Below are positions 1 to 4,590 of a DNA stretch of 6,162 nucleotides, piece by piece (the stretch's first letter is position 1; each line of letters begins with the position of its first letter). The DNA lies in NCBI GenBank assembly GCA_028275245.1, contig JAPWVA010000081.1, positions 1-6,162 on the forward strand, in the 5' to 3' direction. A program made the position numbers and the translations under genes. This DNA is from Actinomycetota bacterium. Lineage in GTDB: Bacteria; Actinomycetota; Geothermincolia; Geothermincolales; RBG-13-55-18. The notes beneath the pieces are model-generated. The model was not told the origin of the DNA, searched no databases, and saw only the letters and a list, made by a program, of their open reading frames with translations.

Positions 1-54
1 GCCCCGACCCCAGGGGGGACTGGTACCAGGCCAGGCTCTCCAGGGCCCGTTCCG

Positions 55-786
55 GTGGGGGAGAGAGAGGACGGGAGGCCAGCGGGGGACGCCGTGGCCT
101 CTCACGTCCCGGGGGCCGGGGGACCTGGAAAAGCGCTTCTTAGTCACGGGGATGTGGAGGCCGCAGGGAGAAAGACCGTGGGGGATCCGGGATGGGCTAC
201 CCGTGTCCTGGAAGGAAATTACAGGGAAGAGACCTGCCTAGAGGCTCTGCGGTTGCTGGTGGACAGGGGTGGAAGAGAGGCGGAGCAGGGGATAAGACGC
301 GCCTTCCGTCACCCCCTTCCGGGGGTAAGGGCGGAGGCATGCCGCTTGGTCTCCTCAGTGATAGGGGAGGAGGCGGAAGAAGCGTTGCTGGCGGCGGCCA
401 GGGACTCGGTGCCGGAGGTGCGGGAGGCGGCGGTACGGGCCATGGGCGCCTTGAAAGGGGAACGTTCCTGGAGGCTTCTCGTCGATGTGGCCCGAGATGC
501 CGGGGAAGAGCCGCAGGTGAGGGCGGCGGCTTGCTGCGCATTGGCGGAGCGAGGAGGAGAGAAGGCCGTCAAAGTTATCAGGAAGATACTGGAAAGGGGG
601 ATGAGACGCTGGTTCGGAGAGGAGCCTCTCCAGGTCATGGAGGCGGCTTGCCTGGCGCTGGCCAAGGCGGGAGGCGAGAGGGAGGCAGAGCTCTTGAGGA
701 AGCTGGTAGAGGACCGAGAGCCGCTCCTGAGGGAGGAGGCCAGAAGGGCCCTCAGGGAGATGAGGTCCCGCGGCATCCCCGTATGA
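55..786 (+). CDS. HEAT-repeat (PBS-lyase-like) protein, start uncertain
   Basis: The protein consists mostly of tandem two-helix HEAT repeats, about five or six units over residues 58-237 when counted from the GTG at 55. Typical repeat cores are 'PGVRAEACRLV', 'PEVREAAVRAMGAL', 'PQVRAAACCALAERG' and 'REEARRALREM', each followed by a helix rich in Ala, Leu and Glu. Such solenoids usually serve as protein-binding scaffolds; some relatives are phycobilin lyases. Nothing here shows a catalytic site, signal peptide or membrane segment, so the function is unknown. Residues 1-45 are Gly-rich, low in complexity and unlike the rest. The frame is open leftward to base 1, so the gene may begin outside the window. 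Inside it, the GTG at 178 is the only start I see with a fair SD (AGGGAG, 165-170, 7-nt spacer); it would give a 202-residue protein beginning just before the first repeat. The longer start is listed because the upstream frame is open. The gene is separated by about 230 bp from the redox cluster, with no evident functional link. Confidence 0.72.
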   Translation: MGEREDGRPAGDAVASHVPGAGGPGKALLSHGDVEAAGRKTVGDPGWATRVLEGNYREETCLEALRLLVDRGGREAEQGIRRAFRHPLPGVRAEACRLVSSVIGEEAEEALLAAARDSVPEVREAAVRAMGALKGERSWRLLVDVARDAGEEPQVRAAACCALAERGGEKAVKVIRKILERGMRRWFGEEPLQVMEAACLALAKAGGEREAELLRKLVEDREPLLREEARRALREMRSRGIPV

Positions 787-825
787 ATCAGAGCCTGCGT
801 CAACCCGAGTTTCCCCGCCAGATAT

Positions 826-895
826 ATCGCATGGTATGGTGGCGGGATTCGAGGTGAATGATCGCCAGGTATGGTGGAGGGATTCGAGGTGAATG
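826..895. repeat. Tandem duplication of a 35-bp unit
   Basis: Two adjacent copies, 826-860 and 861-895, match at 32 of 35 positions by eye. They differ at unit positions 6-7 (AT versus CA) and at 843/878 (C versus A). The last 28 bases of each unit (833-860 and 868-895) differ only at 843/878. Each unit contains ATTC-gaggt-GAAT, a small 4-bp dyad. Just before the first copy are an 8-bp palindrome GATATATC (821-828) and a 7-bp inverted pair CCCGCCA/TGGCGGG (814-820 and 840-846). The unit lies between two genes and codes for nothing recognisable. It could be a local duplication, a dispersed intergenic repeat family or a pair of protein-binding sites. Confidence 0.8.
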
Positions 896-1001
896 CGAAG
901 AGAAGCGTCGGCCAGGGTTGACGGTGGTCATGCACCTTCTTTTGGAAAGGTGATCGATTAAAAAAGTTCGAGTTCCAGTGTTTACAGGGATGTCGCTCCA
1001 T

Positions 1002-1008
1002 GGAGGAG
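1002..1008 (+). promoter_or_regulatory. Ribosome binding site deciding the DUF362 start
   Basis: GGAGGAG lies 9 nt before the ATG at 1018. It overlaps the upstream in-frame ATG at 1000, which has no comparable SD in front of it (only AGGGA, 987-991, 8 nt upstream). This favours 1018, which also places the twin-arginine motif close to the N terminus as expected. Confidence 0.65.
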
Positions 1009-1017
1009 ACGGATGGG

Positions 1018-2004
1018 ATGCCCAGAAGGTACGATCGCAGGGAGTTCCTGGAAAAGGCTTCGGCATGGGCAGTAGCAGCCTCGTTGGCCTTCGCGGCCGG
1101 GTCGTCGGGGTGCGATGGGAAGGAGGAGGGTTGCCCGCTTCCGGTGGGAGGAGAGGCGGGGGTGGAGGAATTGCCGGCTCCCGGAGGCGAGAGGACTAGT
1201 GCGGGGCTGGTGGTGGTGAAAGGCGAGAACCCTGCTGAGGCCCTGAGGGCGGCATGGGAGGAATGGTACCCGGAAAGCCTGGATCTTTCCGGTAAAAGGG
1301 TCCTGCTAAAGGTGAACGCCGCCTTCGCCAGGCAGCCCAGCGACGCCGTCACCACTGACCCCGCACTCTTGGCCGAGGCGGTGAGGTTGTTTAAAGCTGC
1401 GGGAGCGGCGGAGGTGGTGGTCTACGATCATATCCTGCAGGATTTGGTGGACCCCACCCTGGAGAAGAACGGCCTGGGCCAGGCCGCCCGGGAGCAGGGG
1501 GCCAAGCTGGCGGTGTACCCGGTGAGAAAACCCGGGTCTTACAAAAGGGTGAGGATACCGGGCGCCAGGGCCCTCCCCGAGGTGGGGATCCTCGATGAGA
1601 TTTTCCACGCCGACCTGGTGGTGAACATGCCCAAGGCCAAGCACCACAGCGGGGCTCGACTATCCCTCTCCCTCAAGAACCTCATCGGCTGCACGGCGGA
1701 CATGGGGAAGATGCACTCCATAGAACTCCATAGGGCCATAGCCGAACTGGGCACGGTGGTGAAGCCTTACCTGGTCATCATGGACGCCACCTCCGTTCTT
1801 CTGGACGGTGGCCCCGGGGGCCCGGGGACCGTGGCCACCCCCGGGAAGGTGATAGTCGGCTCGGACCCGGTGGCCGTGGACGCATATACCTGCGGGATCT
1901 TCGGGGTGGAACCCATGTCGGTGGGTTACATATATCACGCCCATGAGCTGGGGGTGGGAAGCGCCGACCTTTCCCGGATCAAGGTGCGGGAGCTGAAGGT
2001 ATGA
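1018..2004 (+). CDS. Tat-exported DUF362-domain protein
   Basis: The product has 328 residues from the ATG at 1018; starting at 1000 would add six. The N terminus is a twin-arginine signal: R7-R8 in 'DRREFLEKAS', a hydrophobic stretch at residues 14-28, then 'GSSGC' with C32 as a possible but atypical lipidation cysteine (Ser rather than Leu/Val at -3). A variable linker runs to about residue 62. The DUF362 domain follows. Its hallmarks are 'LLKVN' (96-100), 'VVNMPKAKHHSG' (201-212), 'LSLKNLIG' (217-224), 'MDATSVLLDGGPGGPG' (255-270) and 'GSDPVAVDAYTCGIFG' (281-296), ending in 'LGVGSADLSRIKV'. DUF362 proteins have no well-settled biochemical role, and many occur with or fused to 4Fe-4S domains. 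This one lacks a ferredoxin domain of its own, but the next two genes encode iron-sulfur proteins. The product should therefore act outside the cytoplasmic membrane as part of, or client of, that electron-transfer system. Family assignment is secure; the role is inference. Confidence 0.92.
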   Translation: MPRRYDRREFLEKASAWAVAASLAFAAGSSGCDGKEEGCPLPVGGEAGVEELPAPGGERTSAGLVVVKGENPAEALRAAWEEWYPESLDLSGKRVLLKVNAAFARQPSDAVTTDPALLAEAVRLFKAAGAAEVVVYDHILQDLVDPTLEKNGLGQAAREQGAKLAVYPVRKPGSYKRVRIPGARALPEVGILDEIFHADLVVNMPKAKHHSGARLSLSLKNLIGCTADMGKMHSIELHRAIAELGTVVKPYLVIMDATSVLLDGGPGGPGTVATPGKVIVGSDPVAVDAYTCGIFGVEPMSVGYIYHAHELGVGSADLSRIKVRELKV

Positions 2005-2292
2005 AGGATTTGGGAGCTATTGACATCCACGACGTGCATTTGACCATCGACTGGACGGGGAGGCCCCTGTCGCGGCCCGCCCCAGTCCACGAGCCGGTGC
2101 GGGAGATGTCGACCCTTCCGAGATATAGGTGCGGGAGCCCGAGATCCAGAAAGAGGGGAAACATTGGGATCCGGCACTGTGGGGGAAGTGTCCCATGCGG
2201 GTCCGACGGGTTGCCGGAAGGGGAAGAGGGCAGGAGCGGACCCACGGGGGCTGGAGCGGAAAGGGCTTACGGATGGCAGGGGAGGCGTGAAT
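2005..2292 (+). pseudogene. Spacer with a degenerate copy of the DUF362 3' end
   Basis: Bases 2096-2143 align codon by codon with 1951-1998, the end of the DUF362 gene. About 34 of 48 bases match, with no gap, at an offset of 145 bp. The translated copy reads G-A-G-D-V-D-P-S-E-I-stop-V-R-E-P-E against GVGSADLSRIKVRELK, so it shifts frame relative to the parent gene and carries a TAG at 2126-2128. The string GGTGCGGGAG occurs at 1983, 2096 and 2128. An ATG at 2001 overlaps the DUF362 stop as ATGA and opens a 101-codon frame to 2306. That frame runs past the NapH-like start and becomes Arg/Gly/Ser-rich, so I do not accept it as a gene. Its first residues (KDLGAIDIHDVHLTI) loosely echo the same DUF362 tail pattern. 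A decayed partial duplication or a remnant of a second DUF362 gene is the best explanation. Confidence 0.35.
2281..2285 (+). promoter_or_regulatory. Ribosome binding site for the NapH-like gene
   Basis: GGAGG, within AGGGGAGG (2278-2285), lies 7 nt before a TTG at 2293 and only 1 nt before an in-frame GTG at 2287. Spacing favours the TTG. The frame is open further upstream to a TTG at 2164, but that stretch does not look like protein-coding sequence. Confidence 0.45.
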
Positions 2293-3228
2293 TTGGGTGG
2301 CGATAGGAGGGTAAGGAATCCCCACCGGCGTTTTCTCCACTGGACGCGCCGGGCGGTGCAGGTCTTCTTCCTCTCCGCCTTCGTCTCGCTGTCCTGGGCG
2401 GCCTCCTATCCTCCCTCCCGGCTGCCTGCGGAGAACCTCTTCTTGAGGGTGGATCCCCTGGGCGCCCTGGATGCCTTTTACCGAGCCGGGGCCTTTCTTC
2501 CCCTGTGGCCCGCCCTGGCGCTGCTCTTCCTCTCTTTGCTTAGCGGGAGGTTCTTCTGCGGATGGGTTTGCCCCCTTGGTTCGGCCCTGGAGCTCGTCCC
2601 CTCCGTGCATCGGTTAAGGAAAAGGCGGAAGATCGAGGATCTCAGGCCCCGTTCCGTTTCGGGAAATCCCCTACCTGCCGGAGCCAGGAGGATACGTGCT
2701 AAGTACCTGTTGCTCCTGGCCCTCGTGGTACTCTTTCCCCTGGGCGTCAACCTTTTGTGGCTCTTCGACCCGCTGGTGATAGCCAACCGCTCCGCTATCC
2801 AGGTTTTCGCCGGTTCAATCCCCTTTGTCCTCTTGGGATTGCTGGCTTTGGCTCAGGTGATGGGCCCCAGATTCTGGTGCCAGGAGATCTGCCCGCTGGG
2901 AGCGCTCCTCTCGGCGACCACAGCGGCCGGTAAGGTTCTAGGCGGCAACCACGCTTTGCTGGCGTTGGTCAAAGAAGAGGACGCCTGCATTCACTGTGGC
3001 CATTGTGCCAGTGCCTGCCCCTTCGCGATCACGGAGGTGGCAGACCTGCGAGAATCAGGTAAGGTGAACGTGCCCGACTGCGCTCTTTGCGGGGAATGCG
3101 TGAAGGCCTGCCCCGTCCGGGGAGCCCTCGCCCTGGTTTCCCTGGGGAAGGTCCTGTTGGCCTCGAGGGGTTTCGATAGGTCTTTCGGTCACCCCGAAGG
3201 TCCCGAGGGCGAGGTGAGGGAAAAATAG
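2293..3228 (+). CDS. NapH-like membrane-bound 4Fe-4S protein
   Basis: The product has about 311 residues from the TTG at 2293; the GTG at 2287 would add two. The family member E. coli NapH is somewhat shorter. The order is: basic N terminus; membrane segment near 19-37; a second near 66-86, followed at once by 'FCGWVCPLG' (C89, C93); a basic cytoplasmic-looking loop 'RKRRK' near 110; membrane segments near 136-156 and 170-190; then 'WCQEICPLG' (C196, C200). Two ferredoxin motifs end the protein: 'CIHCGHCASACP' (C232, C235, C238, C242) and 'CALCGECVKACP' (C263, C266, C269, C273). The paired CxxxCP motifs after membrane helices plus two 4Fe-4S clusters are the NapH/MauN/RdxA-type signature. NapH passes electrons from quinol toward a NapG partner. 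A NapG-like gene lies immediately downstream on the same strand, which supports a complex. Whether the source is quinol, and what the final acceptor is, cannot be told from the window. No nitrate reductase gene is visible, so I withhold the name napH. Confidence 0.88.
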   Translation: MGGDRRVRNPHRRFLHWTRRAVQVFFLSAFVSLSWAASYPPSRLPAENLFLRVDPLGALDAFYRAGAFLPLWPALALLFLSLLSGRFFCGWVCPLGSALELVPSVHRLRKRRKIEDLRPRSVSGNPLPAGARRIRAKYLLLLALVVLFPLGVNLLWLFDPLVIANRSAIQVFAGSIPFVLLGLLALAQVMGPRFWCQEICPLGALLSATTAAGKVLGGNHALLALVKEEDACIHCGHCASACPFAITEVADLRESGKVNVPDCALCGECVKACPVRGALALVSLGKVLLASRGFDRSFGHPEGPEGEVREK

Positions 3229-3232
3229 AAAG

Positions 3233-3249
3233 TTCCCGGAACCCGGGGA
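3233..3249 (+). other. Small GC-rich hairpin between the NapH- and NapG-like genes
   Basis: TTCCCGG (3233-3239) can pair with CCGGGGA (3243-3249) around a 3-nt loop, with one G-T pair. It starts five bases after the stop codon. No T run follows, so it is not an intrinsic terminator. It might stabilise or separate mRNA segments, or be chance in GC-rich DNA. Confidence 0.25.
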
Positions 3250-3313
3250 GCGGGCGGCGTGAGCGGGTGGTGAAAGGGATCCAAAATGAGGGGGGCCCAG
3301 GGCAGCCAGCGGT

Positions 3314-3320
3314 AAGGAGA
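3314..3320 (+). promoter_or_regulatory. Ribosome binding site deciding the NapG-like start
   Basis: AAGGAGA lies 9 nt before the ATG at 3330. The alternative in-frame GTG codons at 3267 and 3270 have no comparable SD. Starting at 3267 would add 21 residues ahead of an already long pre-signal segment. Confidence 0.65.
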
Positions 3321-3329
3321 TGGTTGATC

Positions 3330-4031
3330 ATGGAAAAAGGCAGGGGGTTTCCCGGAAGCACGGGAGGAGCTCCCTCACCGGAAGGGAGGAAGAAGGAAGG
3401 CGAGGGAATAGCGAGGCCTCGCCTTGTCTCCATAAGTCGGAGGGACCTGCTGGCCCTGGGGGTGGTCGGCCTTATATCGGGAGCAGCCTTCGCCGTGCTG
3501 GGGGAGAAAAATCGGGCGGTGCCCATCTTGAGGCCGCCAGGGGCCCAGGACGAGGTTGCCTTCGTGGACCGCTGCCTGCGGTGCCTGGAATGCGTGAGGG
3601 CCTGCATGACCGGGTGTCTAGAGCCGGCGGGGAGGGAGTTCGGGATAGACCGCTTCCTGACTCCCCGCTTCAACCCTGCCCTGGCCAAGTGTGAGTTTGA
3701 GGTTTGCGGCAGGGCCTGTGCACGGGCGTGCCCGGTGGGGGCCATACAGGTGCCTTCCGATCGGGAAGTTCGCATCGGGACTGCCTCCGTGGACAGGGGC
3801 AAGTGCATAGCTTGGCGGGATGGCAAGGATTGCCTGGTCTGCTACGAGCGCTGCTCCTACCAGGCTATAGAACCCGATACCAGGGGACGCCCCAGGGTAC
3901 TGGGAGAGAGATGCACCGGCTGCGGCGCCTGCCAGAACACCTGCGTCACCTGCCCCGACCCTGCCATCGTGGTCTATCCCTTGCAAGCCGTCCCCCGGGA
4001 GGGCGGTGGGAGGAGAAAAAGCAGGCCTTGA
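3330..4031 (+). CDS. NapG-like Tat-exported ferredoxin with four 4Fe-4S motifs
   Basis: The product has 233 residues from the ATG at 3330, close to the length of E. coli NapG. A basic 34-residue lead precedes the twin-arginine motif 'SISRRDLLALG' (R37-R38) and a hydrophobic stretch at 39-57. The latter is a Tat signal or uncleaved Tat anchor. Four cysteine groups follow. The first is 'RCLRCLECVRACMTGC' (C82, C85, C88, C92). The second is 'KCEFEVCGRACARACP' (C121, C126, C130, C134). The third is C159 with 'DCLVCYERC' (C168, C171, C175). The fourth is 'CTGCGACQNTCVTCPDPAI' (C195, C198, C201, C205; C208 is extra). The third and fourth groups and the 'AIVVYPL' ending closely follow the C-terminal layout of NapG as I recall it. 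NapG-type proteins sit on the outer face of the membrane and receive electrons from NapH. Odd points are CM rather than CP at the end of group 1 and CS at the end of group 3. The true partner is probably encoded nearby, the exported DUF362 protein being the obvious candidate. It could also be called MauM-like. Confidence 0.85.
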   Translation: MEKGRGFPGSTGGAPSPEGRKKEGEGIARPRLVSISRRDLLALGVVGLISGAAFAVLGEKNRAVPILRPPGAQDEVAFVDRCLRCLECVRACMTGCLEPAGREFGIDRFLTPRFNPALAKCEFEVCGRACARACPVGAIQVPSDREVRIGTASVDRGKCIAWRDGKDCLVCYERCSYQAIEPDTRGRPRVLGERCTGCGACQNTCVTCPDPAIVVYPLQAVPREGGGRRKSRP

Positions 4032-4482
4032 CCCGGGGTCTCAGGTCATGTCCGCTTTCCCCCGCACAGCCCCCACCTGGACAAGGCGCCGTGGGAACCG
4101 AGGATAGTAAGTCAGGCATGGTGAGCGAGACGTGGAATGGGCTTCCGCTTCCGTGGAATAGACTTCAGCCCCGTTGTAGGTAAAGACGAGAAAAGCACTG
4201 AACCGTTTTCCTGGGGACCGGTGGAGGACCTGCCTTCCGAGGAATGCCGTCCAAGAGACTTGCCGGCATTACGGAACCCGCTTTCCAGGGATGATGGGGC
4301 GATGGTTAGGGGGCCCCGCGAAAAACCGAGCCACCTTGTGGCAAAGGTTCTTCCACCCTCCGACCCTTAATCCCCCGGCCCTCTTCACCAGGCCTCCTTT
4401 CCCCCAGCCTCCCCCGGAGACTGGGCGGTTTCCCGAATGGTAAGACCTGGACCTGGTGGTCTTCTCCCGGCAAAGGGGACTA

Positions 4483-4500
4483 GGGTGGTCAGCACCGCCC
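4483..4500 (+). other. Compact hairpin upstream of the ligase promoter
   Basis: GGGTGGT (4483-4489) pairs with ACCGCCC (4494-4500) around the 4-nt loop CAGC, giving seven pairs with one G-T. TTTTGTT follows only after an eight-base gap, so it is at best a poor terminator for transcripts arriving from the redox cluster. It ends 20 bp before the -35 box, so it could equally be a DNA-level dyad or chance. Confidence 0.3.
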
Positions 4501-4520
4501 CAATGGCATTTTGTTCCAGT

Positions 4521-4549
4521 TTGACACCGCATCTGAATTTATAGATACT
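4521..4549 (+). promoter_or_regulatory. Sigma-70-type promoter of the acyl-CoA ligase gene
   Basis: A perfect TTGACA (-35, 4521-4526) is followed after exactly 17 bp by GATACT (-10, 4544-4549, four of six consensus bases). This is the most AT-rich patch in the neighbourhood. Transcription would begin near 4556-4558, leaving a leader of about 35 nt before the ATG at 4591. It indicates that the ligase gene is transcribed separately from the redox cluster. Confidence 0.65.
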
Positions 4550-4559
4550 TGAGTATGTA
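4542..4559. promoter_or_regulatory. Imperfect palindrome over the -10 region, possible operator
   Basis: TAGATACTTGAGTATGTA is an 18-bp inverted repeat. ATACT and AGTAT are perfect arms around TG, a G/G mismatch follows, and TA/TA pairs lie outside it, giving seven of eight pairs per half-site. It covers the -10 box and the expected transcription start, where a bound repressor would block polymerase. TetR- and GntR-type regulators of acyl-CoA genes often use sites of this size and position. No regulator gene is visible in the window. Confidence 0.4.
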
Positions 4560-4576
4560 AGTTGGGCTGCGACGGG

Positions 4577-4584
4577 AAGGAGGT
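4577..4584 (+). promoter_or_regulatory. Very strong ribosome binding site of the ligase gene
   Basis: AAGGAGGT is fully complementary to the usual 16S rRNA 3' end and lies 6 nt before the ATG at 4591. It fixes that start and suggests efficient translation. Confidence 0.85.
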
Positions 4585-4590
4585 CCTGCA

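Larger units (their letters stand above)
4032..4590. other. 559-bp stretch without a convincing gene
   Basis: No frame on either strand here looks like a protein. A 77-codon frame from 4137 to 4370 has no good SD and no recognisable fold or family. Visible structure is limited. There is an imperfect direct repeat of 15 bp (4131-4145 and 4152-4166, 13 matches). An inverted repeat AATGCCG/CGGCATT (4243-4249 and 4264-4270) can be extended by CCG/CGG (4237-4239 and 4272-4274). An 8-bp palindrome GGGGCCCC lies at 4310-4317, and AAGACC/GGTCTT at 4442-4447 and 4458-4463. None has the T run of an intrinsic terminator. The last 70 bases are the promoter and leader of the acyl-CoA ligase gene. Confidence 0.6.

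Noticed and set aside
844..892. GATTCGAGG strings resembling a tRNA T-loop
   Set aside because: No acceptor, D or anticodon arms can be folded around them. They are simply part of the 35-bp tandem repeat.
826..895. Possible mini-CRISPR array
   Set aside because: The copies abut directly with no unique spacers, there are only two of them, and no cas gene is present.
918..946. TTGACG as a -35 box for the DUF362 gene
   Set aside because: At 16-18 bp downstream there is only TTTTGGAA, with no acceptable -10 box, so I do not call a promoter for the redox cluster.
309..1355. 348-codon open frame on the - strand
   Set aside because: It runs antisense across the HEAT-repeat gene, the repeat-bearing gap and the start of the DUF362 gene. 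Its Ser/Pro/Arg-rich product has no domain and is typical of a shadow frame in GC-rich DNA.
2001..2306. 101-codon frame starting in an ATGA overlap with the DUF362 stop
   Set aside because: The overlap is suggestive of coupling, but the product turns Arg/Gly/Ser-rich, runs past the NapH-like start and has no recognisable domain. The region is better explained by degenerate DUF362-like sequence.
2017..2610. 197-codon open frame on the - strand
   Set aside because: It is antisense to the NapH-like gene's N-terminal half. Its Gln/Gly/Glu/Arg-rich low-complexity translation has no domain.
4137..4370. 77-codon + strand frame in the long spacer
   Set aside because: There is no good SD and no recognisable motif, and its Pro/Arg/Ser-rich composition is like non-coding GC-rich DNA.
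4442..4463. AAGACC/GGTCTT hairpin as a terminator
   Set aside because: It has a six-pair stem, a ten-base loop and no following T run.
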